Assembly (NCBI GenBank): GCA_020344215.1
Contig: CP070815.1
Span: 1,666,373-1,730,372, forward strand
Reading direction: 5' to 3'
Length of the DNA stretch: 64,000 bases
Origin: Gemmatimonadota bacterium
GTDB taxonomy: Bacteria > Gemmatimonadota > Gemmatimonadetes > Palauibacterales > KS3-K002
Part shown: positions 8,175 through 17,298 of the stretch, piece after piece
Layout of the letters: each line of letters starts with the position of its first letter
Position numbering within the stretch: position 1 is the stretch's first letter
The notes under the pieces: model-generated
Seen by the model: the letters and a program-made list of their open reading frames with translations, nothing else
Database searches by the model: none
What the model was told of the DNA's origin: nothing
Made by a program: the position numbers and the translations under genes

Positions 8175-9686
8175 TCAGCCCCGCAGTCCCCACCCACGGC
8201 CACGCCAGCCAGCAGGCGGCCAGCGCCACCCGCTCCGCTCGCCGACGCTCTCCAGCCCATCGTCCATCCTGACCCTGCGCCGCTCCCCATTCTCTAACAG
8301 CGCAGCCACGAGAGCGACGGCCCTGAGCTTCTCCTCCTCTCCCTCCCAGCTCAGCAGATCGGGGTGCAGATCCAGGTACCCCGTGTGGAAGTTCCCGGCG
8401 CGGAAGTCGGGCTCGTCCATCACGCGCCGGTGGAAGGGCGCGATCGTGGCCACACCATCGACCAGTAGCTCATCCAGCGCCCGGGCCATGCGGGCGATGG
8501 CCGCCTGACGGTCCTGAGCGTGGACGATCAGCTTGGCGACCAGCGGGTCGTAGTGCAGGCCGATCTCGGTGCCCTGCACGATCCCACCGTCCCAACGGAC
8601 ACCGGTACCGCCCGGTAACCGCAGTTGGTCAACGCGGCCGCCGGCAGGCAAGAAGTCGTTGAAGGGATCCTCGGCGTTGATACGGCACTCGATGGCGTGC
8701 CCCTGCGGCTCGACGCTCTCGATGTCGATCGGCTCGCCCGCCGCGATGCGGAGCTGCTGGTGCACGAGATCGACCCCGGTGATCATCTCGGTGACCGGAT
8801 GCTCTACCTGGAGCCGCGTGTTCATCTCGAGGAAGTAGAACTTGCCGCCCGCCACCATGAACTCGACGGTGCCCGCTCCGCGGTACTTCGCGCCGCGGGC
8901 CGCCGCGACCGCCTGCCTGCCCATCTGCTCGCGCAACTCCGGTGTCATGACCGGCGAGGGCGACTCCTCGATAAGCTTCTGGTGACGCCTCTGGATCGAG
9001 CACTCGCGCTCGTTCAGGTGAATGACGTTGCCCTGCGTGTCGGCGAGGATCTGGAACTCGATATGGCGCGGGTTCTCCAGGAACTTCTCGACGTAGATCC
9101 GCGAATCGGAGAAGGCGGCCTGGGCCTCGCGCTGGGCGGCGCCGAACGCTGATTCGAGATCGGTCTCGACCTCGACCTTACGCATCCCCTTCCCTCCTCC
9201 GCCGGCCGCTGCCTTGAGCAGCACCGGATAGCCGACCTGATGGCAGGCGTCGCGGACGGCATCGAGGTCGGCCAGCGTCTCCTTGGTGCCGGGGACAACG
9301 GACACGCCCGCTGCCTCCATGGCGCGCCGCGCCTCGGTCTTGTCACCCATCAAGGCGATGGTCTCGGCGCTGGGGCCGACGAAAGTGAGACCGGCACCCT
9401 CCACGGCGGCGGCGAAGTCGGCGTTCTCGGCCAGGAAACCGTAGCCCGGGTGGATCGCGTCAGCCCCCGACCTCTGTGCCGCGTTGAGCAACCGGACTAT
9501 CGACAGGTAACTCTCCGCGGCGCGGGCCGGGCCGATCGGGTAAGCCTCGTCGGCGAGCCAAACGTGGGGCGCCAGCCGGTCCGCCTCCGAAAAGACCGCC
9601 ACCGACTCGACACCGATCTCGCGGCAGGCCCGAATGACGCGCACCGCGATCTCACCCCGGTTGGCGACGAGGACTTTCTTCAGCAT
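8175..9686 (-). CDS. accC: Acyl-CoA carboxylase, biotin carboxylase subunit
   Basis: ATP-dependent carboxylation of biotin. The 503 residues follow the biotin carboxylase fold: LVANRGEIAVRVIRA at the N-terminus, the ATP-grasp glycine loop KAAAGGGGKGMR, the metal-binding stretch VEFMVAGGKFYFLEMNTR followed by QVEHPVTE, and AEDPFNDFLPAGG in the C-terminal lobe. The last 45 residues are less conserved and end Gly/Trp/Arg-rich. The gene starts inside the stop of the carboxyltransferase gene (TGATG), showing translational coupling. Together with 9686-11236 and the carrier at 2709-3227 it makes a three-part carboxylase, most likely for propionyl-CoA given the nearby methylmalonyl-CoA mutase. Confidence 0.93.
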   Translation of the reverse strand: MLKKVLVANRGEIAVRVIRACREIGVESVAVFSEADRLAPHVWLADEAYPIGPARAAESYLSIVRLLNAAQRSGADAIHPGYGFLAENADFAAAVEGAGLTFVGPSAETIALMGDKTEARRAMEAAGVSVVPGTKETLADLDAVRDACHQVGYPVLLKAAAGGGGKGMRKVEVETDLESAFGAAQREAQAAFSDSRIYVEKFLENPRHIEFQILADTQGNVIHLNERECSIQRRHQKLIEESPSPVMTPELREQMGRQAVAAARGAKYRGAGTVEFMVAGGKFYFLEMNTRLQVEHPVTEMITGVDLVHQQLRIAAGEPIDIESVEPQGHAIECRINAEDPFNDFLPAGGRVDQLRLPGGTGVRWDGGIVQGTEIGLHYDPLVAKLIVHAQDRQAAIARMARALDELLVDGVATIAPFHRRVMDEPDFRAGNFHTGYLDLHPDLLSWEGEEEKLRAVALVAALLENGERRRVRMDDGLESVGERSGWRWPPAGWRGRGWGLRG

Positions 9687-11236
9687 CAGAGTGGGATATT
9701 CCCGTGTTTGCGCGCCGGGCCCGGCTCGCGCTTGTTGCGGGTCATCCGCAGCGCCTCGATCAGGCGCGGGCGCGTCTCACGCGGATCGATCACGTCGTCC
9801 ACGTACCCGCGCGCCGCTGCGATGTACGGGTGAGCGAACTGCTGCTCGTACTCCTTGATGAGCCTGTCTGTCTCGGCCGACGGATCGTCGGCCTCGGCGA
9901 TCTGCTTCCGGAACAGGATCTCCACGGCACCCTTCGGACCCATGACAGCGATCTCGGCCGTCGGCCAGGCGAAGTTGAAGTCGCCCCGGACGTGCTTCGA
10001 GTTCATGACGTCGTAGGCGCCGCCGTAGGCTTTGCGCAGAATCACGGTGAGCTTGGGCACCGTGGCCTCGCAGTAGGCGTAGAGCAGCTTCGCCCCGTGC
10101 TTGATGATGCCGCCGTGCTCCTGCGCCACTCCCGGCAAGAAGCCGGGGACGTCCTCGAAAGTCACGATCGGGATGTTGAATGCGTCGCAGAAGCGGATGA
10201 ATCGGGCGCCTTTCATCGAGCTGTCGATATGGAGCACACCGGCGAGCACGGCGGGCTGGTTGGCGATAATGCCGATGGTCCGACCGCCGAGGTGTGCGAA
10301 GCCGACCACTATGTTCTTCGCATAATCGGCGTGCACCTCGTAAAAGCTCGCCTCGTCGACGACCCGCGAGATGACGTCGTGCACGTCGTACGGCTTGTTC
10401 GGGTGGTCGGGCACAATGTCGAGAAGCCGCTCGTCCATCCGATCGGGCGGATCCTCACCCGGCCCCAGCGGCGGGTCTTCCATGTTGTTCTGCGGGATGT
10501 AGTGGAAGAGGTCGCGGACTCTCTCCAAACACGCCGGTTCCGACTCGCAGACGAAGTGGGCGACGCCCGAGGTCGTCCCATGGACCTGCGCGCCGCCGAG
10601 CTGCTCGAAGTCGACCTCCTCATGCGTGACGGTCTTCACGACGTCGGGGCCCGTGACGAACATGTAGGAGGAGCCCTCGACCATGTAGATGAAGTCGGTG
10701 ATGGCCGGCGAGTATACCGCGCCACCCGCGCACGGCCCGAGCACGGCGGTGATCTGCGGGATCACACCCGAGGCCTGCGTGTTGCGCCAGAAGATCTCGG
10801 CGTAGCCACCCAGCGACACCACGCCCTCCTGGATGCGCGCACCGCCGGAGTCGTTGAGCCCGATGACCGGGCAACCGGCCTTCATGGCCATGTCCATCAG
10901 CTTGCAGATCTTCTCGGCGTGCGCCTCGGATAGCGACCCGCCGAACACCGTGAAGTCCTGGGAGAAGACGAGCACCTGCCGCCCGTGGATGCGGCCCATA
11001 CCGGTGACGACACCGTCTCCGAGGATCTTCTTCTCGGCCAGGCCGAACTCGGTGGCGCGGTGGGTCACGAAGCGGTCGAACTCCCGGAACGAACCTTCAT
11101 CGAGGAGCAGGTCGAGGCGCTCCCGCGCCGTGAGCTTCCCCTTAGCGTGCTGTACCTTGATACGCTCGTCACCTCCACCGAGCTCGGCTCTTGCCCTCAG
11201 CTCAGTGAGCCGTTTGAGCTTCTCCTGCATCGTCAT
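9686..11236 (-). CDS. pccB: Propionyl-CoA carboxylase-type carboxyltransferase (beta subunit)
   Basis: Moves the carboxyl group from carboxybiotin to propionyl-CoA (possibly also acetyl-CoA). The 516 residues show both crotonase-like halves: [18 protein letters not shown] at the start, [13 protein letters not shown] and [12 protein letters not shown] in the N-half, and [19 protein letters not shown] and [11 protein letters not shown] in the C-half. The Asp in AYGGAYDVM is the residue type associated with propionyl-CoA preference in actinobacterial enzymes (Ile in acetyl-CoA enzymes); this was judged by eye. Its ATG overlaps the stop of the upstream lipoprotein-like gene by 4 nt, and its own stop overlaps the biotin carboxylase start, so all three form one operon. 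Confidence 0.93.
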   Translation of the reverse strand: MTMQEKLKRLTELRARAELGGGDERIKVQHAKGKLTARERLDLLLDEGSFREFDRFVTHRATEFGLAEKKILGDGVVTGMGRIHGRQVLVFSQDFTVFGGSLSEAHAEKICKLMDMAMKAGCPVIGLNDSGGARIQEGVVSLGGYAEIFWRNTQASGVIPQITAVLGPCAGGAVYSPAITDFIYMVEGSSYMFVTGPDVVKTVTHEEVDFEQLGGAQVHGTTSGVAHFVCESEPACLERVRDLFHYIPQNNMEDPPLGPGEDPPDRMDERLLDIVPDHPNKPYDVHDVISRVVDEASFYEVHADYAKNIVVGFAHLGGRTIGIIANQPAVLAGVLHIDSSMKGARFIRFCDAFNIPIVTFEDVPGFLPGVAQEHGGIIKHGAKLLYAYCEATVPKLTVILRKAYGGAYDVMNSKHVRGDFNFAWPTAEIAVMGPKGAVEILFRKQIAEADDPSAETDRLIKEYEQQFAHPYIAAARGYVDDVIDPRETRPRLIEALRMTRNKREPGPARKHGNIPL

Positions 11237-13062
11237 CGGCCGGGCTCCCCTTCATCGCTGGCGCTCTCCGCCTGCAGCGCCTCGTAGGCGGGCACCAGCT
11301 CACGATCCATGAACTGGAGAATGAACGGACGGCGCGTGATCGCGCCGCTCTCCACGGTAAGAATGCCGGTGGCGCCGGGCATGCTACGAATCTCGCGGAA
11401 CGATCTGGCGATTGCCGAGCGGCGCGGGAAACCCCAAGGGAGGGCGGAGAGGACCAGGCGCGTGGCGTCGTAAGCCAGCGCCGGGACAAAGTTGCCCTGC
11501 AGCCCCTTGCGATACTCGCGCTCGTACATCTCCACGAAGTCCTGCCAGCGCAGCAACGAGCTGGAGCGGTGGAGGAAGGTAGAGATCACCGTACCGTCGA
11601 TGAAGCGCGGCTCGACCAGGCGCAGCACCTCGGGCGCCGACCACTCGGAGTCACCCAGCACTTGCACCCCCCTGAGCCCGTAGTAGGAGAACTGGGGCGC
11701 CAGCTGGATCACACTGCTGGGCGTACTGGCCGGAGCGTAGATGGCCTGCGGGTGGAACTGGTCCAGGTACGAAAGCGGATCCTGGAAAGTCGTGGCCGTG
11801 TCGTCGTAAGCGATCGAGCCCAGCACAACGGCACCCCGTGCCCGGGCCGCGTCGGCGAAGGCGGCGAGCTGGCTCCGCCCTTCCTGCGTGTTCGGGTACA
11901 TCACGCCGAAGCGATCGATCTGGAGATCACGCACCGCGAAGTTGGCAAGGGCACGGGCGCCCCGCGTCACGCGCTCCGTGGTGCTCCAGAGCGAGAAGGT
12001 GTTGCGCTCGAAACTGAGGTTCTCCGGCGCGGTGGGGCTCACTATGACCAGATTCCGATCGCGGCGGCGCCGCGCCGCGATCTCGAGCCCTTCGCTGCGC
12101 AGCGGCCCGACGATCGCGACCGCACCAAGCCGCTCGAGCTCTCGCACCAAATCGCCGGCCCGGTCGTACTGATCGGCGTCGTCCCGAACGATCAGAGTCA
12201 CGGCGTCGAAGTGGCGCTCGTTGTACTCCTTGACCGCCAGCCGGATGCCCTCCTCCGCCATGCGGCCATAAACCGCCAGCGGCCCGCTGAGGGGCAAGAT
12301 CGCGCCGATGATCGGCCGCCACTGTTCGGTCTCGACCTCGCCGGAGGCTATGCTCCGCGCACGGTTGGTCTCCGGCTCCAGTGGGTCCATCTCGATCGCC
12401 CGCTCGGCCGCTTCCCGGCCTTCCTCGCTGTGGCCCGACGCCAGGAGCAGCGACGCCCGTTCCACCTCGAACACCGAGCGCAGTGGGTGACCGGCCGACC
12501 AGCGGGCAGTGACGGTGTCGATCTCGCCCAGGCCGAGCTCGGAGACGACCTGACGGGCCAGCTGCGCCGCCTCCTCCCGGGCGTCACCCAGATCGAGCGC
12601 AGTCGCCAGGAGGCTATCGGCCGCCTCCAGGGCGCGGCCCTCCAGGTGGAGGACCCTGGCGACGACGACCAGGCCGCCACTGCGCTGCGGGTCGGAGGCT
12701 CTGAACAGCCGCAGGTAGCGCGAAGCCTGCGCGCGGGCGAGCTCGGGCTCGTTCAGCTCGAGAGCGAGCCGCGCCGACAGGAGCAGCCCCGCTCCGTACC
12801 AGCGGGTCGCTCGATACTCGTCAATCAGAAGGCTCGCCAGCGAATCGGCAACCGCGTGGTTCGCTTCATCGAAGGCGTCCTCGGCCCTCCGGTAGACCTG
12901 AGCCGCCTCACGCTCCCGCGCTCGCTCCTCACGACTCAGCGGCTCGGGCGTCGGCGCGCCCGGACCCGTGGCGCCGCCGCAGTTAAGCCCGAACCCGGCG
13001 ACCGCCAGGACCGCCGCGGCGGTGAGCCGCCACGTCCATCTCTTCAAGTAGGCTCGTTTCAT
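11233..13062 (-). CDS. TPR plus periplasmic-binding-fold envelope protein (LpoA/LppC-like)
   Basis: A 609-residue exported protein. The N-terminus has a membrane leader with a Cys at residue 28 (GFGLNCGG); the lipobox is not canonical (Leu-Asn before Cys), so lipidation is uncertain. Residues about 45-245 are Ala/Glu/Arg-rich helices of TPR type. From about 250 ([16 protein letters not shown]) to 590 the chain has the type I periplasmic-binding fold of branched-chain amino-acid receptors (Peripla_BP_6), with KEYNE and [13 protein letters not shown] plus this fold is the architecture of LpoA/LppC, activators of penicillin-binding proteins, but a ligand-binding role is also possible. It overlaps the carboxyltransferase gene by 4 nt, an odd pairing of envelope and carboxylase functions. 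Confidence 0.75.
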   Translation of the reverse strand: MKRAYLKRWTWRLTAAAVLAVAGFGLNCGGATGPGAPTPEPLSREERAREREAAQVYRRAEDAFDEANHAVADSLASLLIDEYRATRWYGAGLLLSARLALELNEPELARAQASRYLRLFRASDPQRSGGLVVVARVLHLEGRALEAADSLLATALDLGDAREEAAQLARQVVSELGLGEIDTVTARWSAGHPLRSVFEVERASLLLASGHSEEGREAAERAIEMDPLEPETNRARSIASGEVETEQWRPIIGAILPLSGPLAVYGRMAEEGIRLAVKEYNERHFDAVTLIVRDDADQYDRAGDLVRELERLGAVAIVGPLRSEGLEIAARRRRDRNLVIVSPTAPENLSFERNTFSLWSTTERVTRGARALANFAVRDLQIDRFGVMYPNTQEGRSQLAAFADAARARGAVVLGSIAYDDTATTFQDPLSYLDQFHPQAIYAPASTPSSVIQLAPQFSYYGLRGVQVLGDSEWSAPEVLRLVEPRFIDGTVISTFLHRSSSLLRWQDFVEMYEREYRKGLQGNFVPALAYDATRLVLSALPWGFPRRSAIARSFREIRSMPGATGILTVESGAITRRPFILQFMDRELVPAYEALQAESASDEGEPGR

Positions 13063-13101
13063 CGACAGGATCTTAGGGAAGAAGAGAGCATCAGAACAAG
13101 A

Positions 13102-13126
13102 AGGGGGCGGAAAGTAGCCGCCCCCT
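13102..13126 (-). terminator. Rho-independent-type terminator after rpsA
   Basis: A perfect 9-bp GC stem (AGGGGGCGG / CCGCCCCCT) with a 7-nt loop lies 30 nt beyond the rpsA stop. Read on the minus strand, the stem is followed by a moderately T-rich stretch (TCTTGTTCTGA). It most likely ends the rpsA transcript before the next operon starting at 13062. Confidence 0.7.
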
Positions 13127-13155
13127 CAAAGCTCAGCGCCGCACGGCAACGCGAA

Positions 13156-15366
13156 TCAGTCCTCCTTTTCCTCCTCGGAGACCTCTTCGCCCTGCTCTTC
13201 GGCCGTAGCCTCTGGCTCCTCGGTCGTCGGCTCAGCCTCCGGCTCGGCGGCGGTCTCTACCTCGGCCTCCGGCGCAGCCTCGGCTTCGGGCGCCTCAGCC
13301 TCCGGCTCGGGCGCCTCAACCTCCGGCTCGGGCGCCTCAACCTCCGCCATGGCCTCAACCTCCGGCTCGGGCGCCTCAACCTCCGCCGCGGCCTCAACCT
13401 CCGGCTCGGGAGGCTCAACCTCCACCTCGGGCGCCTCAACCTCCACCTCGGGCGCCTCAACCTCCACCTCGGGCGCCTCAAGCTCCGCCTCGGGTGCGGC
13501 TTCGGGCGCTGCAGCTGCTTCGCCCTCTGCCGGCTCGGCGGCTTCGGCGATCTCCTCCCCTTCTTTCCGCTCGGGGAGCGCGGTGACCTGAAGGACGATC
13601 CGGCGGTTGATGGGGTCGGACTCCATCACCTTCAACTCGAGGAAGTCGCCGGCCTTGACGACGTCGGACGGGCTGCGGACCTCACGATCCTCGGCGATCT
13701 GTGAGACGGGAACGAAGCCCTCGACATCGTCGCCGAGGTCAACGACGACGCCCTTATCGAGGAGGCGGACCGCCGTGCCCTGGGTCTCGGTCCCCGGCGC
13801 GTACTTCTGCGCCAGCGTGTACCAAGGGTCGTCCTCAGTCTGCTTGAGACCGAGAGAGATGCGCTTCTGATCCACATCGATGCTCAGGGCGACAACCTCC
13901 ACCTCGTCACCCTTCTTGAGCACCTCCGACGGGTGCTGGATCCGCTTGGTCCAGCTCATGTCGGACACGTGGACGAGGCCGTCGATTCCGGGCTCCACTT
14001 CGACGAAGGCACCGAAGCTCGTCAGGTTACGGACTTTGCCGCGTATACGCGTACCCGGCGGGTACTTCTCCGGGAGGCCCAGCCACGGATCCTCTTCGGC
14101 CTGCTTCATGCCGAGTGAGATCTTCTCATCCTCGGGATCGACGCGGAGAACGACGGCCTCGATCTCGTCGGCTATGGAGACGAGTTGCGATGGGTGCCGC
14201 ACGTTGCGGGTCCAACTCATCTCGGAGATGTGGACGAGGCCCTCGACCCCCCTCTCCAGCTCGATGAAGGCGCCGTAGTTGGTGATCGAAACAACCTTGC
14301 CGCGCACGCGTGCGCCGACAGGGTACTTCGCTTCGACATCCTTCCACGGATACGGCTGGAGCTGCTTGAGGCCGAGCGAAATGCGCTCGCGTTCCCAATC
14401 GATGTCGAGGATCTTGACCTCGATCTCGTCGCTTATCTTGCAGATCTCGCTCGGATGGCCGACTCGGCCCCACGACATGTCTGTGATGTGCAGCAGACCG
14501 TCCATGCCGCCGAGATCGATGAAGGCGCCGAAGTCGGTGATGTTCTTGACGACGCCTGTACGGACCTGTCCCTGCTCGAGCTCGCCTTTCAACTCCTCGC
14601 GCTTCTCGCTGCGCTTCTTCTCGAGGATCACACGGCGCGAGACAACGATGTTGCGGCGCCGCTTGTTGAGCTTGAGGATCTTGAAGTCGAACTCCTGGCC
14701 CACCAGCTCGTCGACATTCGGCACACGGCGCAGGGCCACCTGGGAACCCGGCAGGAACGCATCGACACCCATGATGTCGACGGTGACCCCGCCCTTCACC
14801 TTCTTCTTGATCGTGCCACGGATCGGCTCGTCGCTGTCGTAGGCTTCCTTGATCTGTTCCCAGACGCGGAGGAAGTCGGCCTTCTTCTTCGATAGGACGA
14901 CCACACCTTCCTGGTCCTCCAGCCGCTCGAGGAAGACGTCAACTTCCGCTCCCGGCTGAGCCTCTTCCGGTACCCTGAACTCATCCAGCGGGACCGAGCC
15001 CTCGGACTTGAACCCGAGGTCGAGGATCGCTGCCGTGTCCGTCACGCGGAGGACCTTCGCTTTGACGATTTCGCCCTCTTCGATGTTCTTGAGTGTATCC
15101 TCGTACATCGAGAGCATCTGCTCGTACTCATCGGCGGAGTACTCGCCTTCATCGAAGAGATCGGGACGCACGCCCAGCTCCCGTGCCTTCTGCTCAACCT
15201 GCTCCTCGCTAAGCTCGGTCTCGGAGGGCTTCTCTGCAGCCGGCGGTGGTGAGGCAGGTGTTGGCTCGGAAGCGCCCGCTTCCGAAGTCACATCACTCTG
15301 CTCGAGGTTGGGGATTGGTGTCTCCGCGTCGTTTGGTGTGATCGTCTCGTTGTTCTCGTTCTGCAT
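13156..15366 (-). CDS. rpsA: 30S ribosomal protein S1 with long acidic C-terminal tail
   Basis: Binds mRNA and helps load it on the 30S subunit. Six S1 RNA-binding domains can be followed. The first two are divergent (VKAKVLRVTDTAAILDLGF and IRGTIKKKVKGGVTVDI). Then come three strong ones (NITDFGAFIDLGGMDGLLH, SITNYGAFIELERGVEGLVH, NLTSFGAFVEVEPGIDGLVH) and a last one (LLDKGVVVDLGDDVEGFVP). A tail of about 120 residues follows, nearly all Glu, Ala, Pro and Val in EVEAPE-like repeats, giving 736 residues against about 560 for E. coli S1. No strong Shine-Dalgarno precedes the ATG, as is common for rpsA. It lies downstream of cmk, the widespread cmk-rpsA order. The 180-bp gap before it (15367-15546) should hold its leader and promoter; none was assigned. 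Confidence 0.95.
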   Translation of the reverse strand: MQNENNETITPNDAETPIPNLEQSDVTSEAGASEPTPASPPPAAEKPSETELSEEQVEQKARELGVRPDLFDEGEYSADEYEQMLSMYEDTLKNIEEGEIVKAKVLRVTDTAAILDLGFKSEGSVPLDEFRVPEEAQPGAEVDVFLERLEDQEGVVVLSKKKADFLRVWEQIKEAYDSDEPIRGTIKKKVKGGVTVDIMGVDAFLPGSQVALRRVPNVDELVGQEFDFKILKLNKRRRNIVVSRRVILEKKRSEKREELKGELEQGQVRTGVVKNITDFGAFIDLGGMDGLLHITDMSWGRVGHPSEICKISDEIEVKILDIDWERERISLGLKQLQPYPWKDVEAKYPVGARVRGKVVSITNYGAFIELERGVEGLVHISEMSWTRNVRHPSQLVSIADEIEAVVLRVDPEDEKISLGMKQAEEDPWLGLPEKYPPGTRIRGKVRNLTSFGAFVEVEPGIDGLVHVSDMSWTKRIQHPSEVLKKGDEVEVVALSIDVDQKRISLGLKQTEDDPWYTLAQKYAPGTETQGTAVRLLDKGVVVDLGDDVEGFVPVSQIAEDREVRSPSDVVKAGDFLELKVMESDPINRRIVLQVTALPERKEGEEIAEAAEPAEGEAAAAPEAAPEAELEAPEVEVEAPEVEVEAPEVEVEPPEPEVEAAAEVEAPEPEVEAMAEVEAPEPEVEAPEPEAEAPEAEAAPEAEVETAAEPEAEPTTEEPEATAEEQGEEVSEEEKED

Positions 15367-15546
15367 TAGGTTTGATACTCTCGCCGTTGTCCGGCAACCG
15401 GCGAGCCCGCATCGGTGAAAGGTTCAAGATGTACAGCGGGCGCTCGCTGTGAATCCCGGCGGCGTACCGGACCCCCCTCGCTAACCTCTTCCGCCACAGG
15501 GACTAAGCTGCGCCCGGGAAACGACCGTGAAATGTAGCCCAGCCTT

Positions 15547-16227
15547 TCAAGCTCTGTCAAGCCGTTGCGCCGCCTGCACGATCTGGGTCACCTGCTCCTC
15601 AAAGCTTAGACGCGTCGTGTCAACGATCATAGCACTGTCAGCCTTGCGCAGCGGTGAGGCCTCGCGCTGCGAGTCGTACGTATCCCTGGCCACGAGGCGG
15701 GCCGATTCGGCGGTTAGCCGCTCGGCCGTGACGGCCTCGCCACGCTGCAGCAGACGACGCCGCGCCCGCTCACCCGGCTCGGCGACCATGTAGACCTTGA
15801 GCTCGGCCTCCGGGAAGACGACGGTGCCCATGTCGCGTCCTTCGCAAACGACACCGCCGGGATACTCCGCCGCCAGCCGACGCAGGACGGCGTTCACCCT
15901 ATCGCGAATCTGCGAGAAGGCGGAGACCTTGGAGGCGCAGGCCGTCACCTCCCGGGTGCGTATGTCGTCGTCGACGCGGCTGCCTTCGAGCAGCGCCGTG
16001 ACGCCCCCGTCCACCACCTCGACACCGACGTCGACGCAGGCCAGCCCCGCGATCCACTGAGCATCGACTGCGCCCTCCGCATCCGCCCACCCCTTCCGGC
16101 AGGCGGCGAGGGCAAACGCGCGGTAAAGGGCGCCGGAATCGAGATGGAGGAAGCCGAGGCGCCGGGCCACCTCCTTGGCCGTCGTGGTCTTGCCGGAGCC
16201 CGCCGGACCGTCGATGGCTATGATCAT
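15547..16227 (-). CDS. cmk: Cytidylate kinase
   Basis: Phosphorylates CMP and dCMP with ATP. The 226-residue protein begins MIIAIDGPAGSGKTTTAKEVA, with the P-loop at residues 8-15. LHLDSGALYRAFAL, the CMP-binding signature, comes next. CEGRDMGTVVFPEAELKVYM follows at about residues 129-148, then the Arg-rich lid region (ERARRRLLQRGE). Length and motif order match bacterial Cmk. The ATG at 16227 is the only sensible start because the P-loop follows directly. Its neighbours rpsA (downstream) and rnz (upstream) are on the same strand. Confidence 0.95.
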   Translation of the reverse strand: MIIAIDGPAGSGKTTTAKEVARRLGFLHLDSGALYRAFALAACRKGWADAEGAVDAQWIAGLACVDVGVEVVDGGVTALLEGSRVDDDIRTREVTACASKVSAFSQIRDRVNAVLRRLAAEYPGGVVCEGRDMGTVVFPEAELKVYMVAEPGERARRRLLQRGEAVTAERLTAESARLVARDTYDSQREASPLRKADSAMIVDTTRLSFEEQVTQIVQAAQRLDRA

Positions 16228-16306
16228 CCCGCCTCCGCCGAGTCAGTCATTCGTGCCAGCGCGTCCCAGACGCCCAAGCAGGAGCGCGGATGGCGATCAA
16301 GCCCGT

Positions 16307-17230
16307 TCATTCCCGGAGTGGTATCTCGATCGCCAGGCCGTCATGCGCGACGATCACCTCGCACTCGCCGCCGCAAGCCCGCTTCGCTTCCGACTCCAAG
16401 ACTTGGGGCCGCTCGGAATAGCGAGCGCTCAGGTGCGTCAGGACTAGCTGGCGAGCGCCGGCGCGCTGAGCGATCTCGCCCGCCTGTCTCGCGGTCGTGT
16501 GACCGGTACGCTGAGCCCGCTCCGCCTCCTCCTCGGAGAACGTCGCCTCGTGGATCAACATGTCGCACCCCTTCGCCGCTTCTACCGTCGCGTCGCAGGG
16601 GCGAGTGTCACCGGTGTAGACCAGCGTGCGCCCGGGCCGAGGCGGCCCCATGACCTCCTCAGGCCTCACCTCGCGCCCACCGTCCCAACGGACCGTCTCA
16701 CCGCGTTGGAGCCGGCCGAACAGAGGCCCCTCCGGCACGCCCGCCTCACACGCCTTGTCAGGATAGAAGCGGCCCGGCCGAGCGTCCTCTCTGAGCACGT
16801 ATCCGTTAGCACCGCCGGGGTGACTGACCCTGTAGGCGGCGATCACGTAATCGCCGTGCCGAACGGAGGCGCCCGGCTCGAGCGCGGCAATCTCGACGGG
16901 AAACGCGAGCTCCTCAAGTTCCAGGCCGATCGCCGCCTCGAGCAGCGGCTCGCCGCCGGCTGGCGTATAGATGCTAAGCGGGTCTTCTCTACCCTGCAGG
17001 CCCATGGTTCGCAGCAGGCCTACCGTGCCCAGATAGTGATCGGCGTGCAAGTGGGTCAGGTAGATCTCTCTCACGCTGAAGCCGACGGCATAGCGCATCA
17101 TCTGGCGCTGAGTGCCCTCGCCGCAGTCGAAGAGATAGAGATCGCCCTCACGCTGGACGGCGATCGCGCTCGTGTTGCGCGACACCGTTGGGCGCGCCGA
17201 GGAAGTCCCGATGAACATCACTCTCAACAT
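16307..17230 (-). CDS. rnz: Ribonuclease Z
   Basis: Endonuclease that removes 3' trailers of tRNA precursors (tRNase Z). The 307-residue metallo-beta-lactamase fold shows GTSSARPTVSRNTSA near the N-terminus, FDCGEGTQRQM, the zinc ligands THLHADHYLG, a GDTRPCD ligand Asp, and HEATF with HTTARQAGEIAQ toward the C-terminus. These are in the order expected of the short bacterial RNase Z. The start MLRVMFIGTSS is the usual N-terminus of the family. The catalytic call is firm. Confidence 0.93.
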   Translation of the reverse strand: MLRVMFIGTSSARPTVSRNTSAIAVQREGDLYLFDCGEGTQRQMMRYAVGFSVREIYLTHLHADHYLGTVGLLRTMGLQGREDPLSIYTPAGGEPLLEAAIGLELEELAFPVEIAALEPGASVRHGDYVIAAYRVSHPGGANGYVLREDARPGRFYPDKACEAGVPEGPLFGRLQRGETVRWDGGREVRPEEVMGPPRPGRTLVYTGDTRPCDATVEAAKGCDMLIHEATFSEEEAERAQRTGHTTARQAGEIAQRAGARQLVLTHLSARYSERPQVLESEAKRACGGECEVIVAHDGLAIEIPLRE

Positions 17231-17298
17231 GGCGGTTGATAATGGGCAGGCACCGGTGGAGGGGCAATGTACCGTCTGCTGCTCACCCCTGACTGGCC

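Noticed and set aside
11569..13704. 711-codon open frame on the plus strand
   Set aside because: It is antisense to the LpoA-like gene and rpsA, with His/Arg/Gly-rich shadow composition and a Leu/Arg/Gly run opposite the S1 tail repeats. GC-rich codon bias opens the frame.
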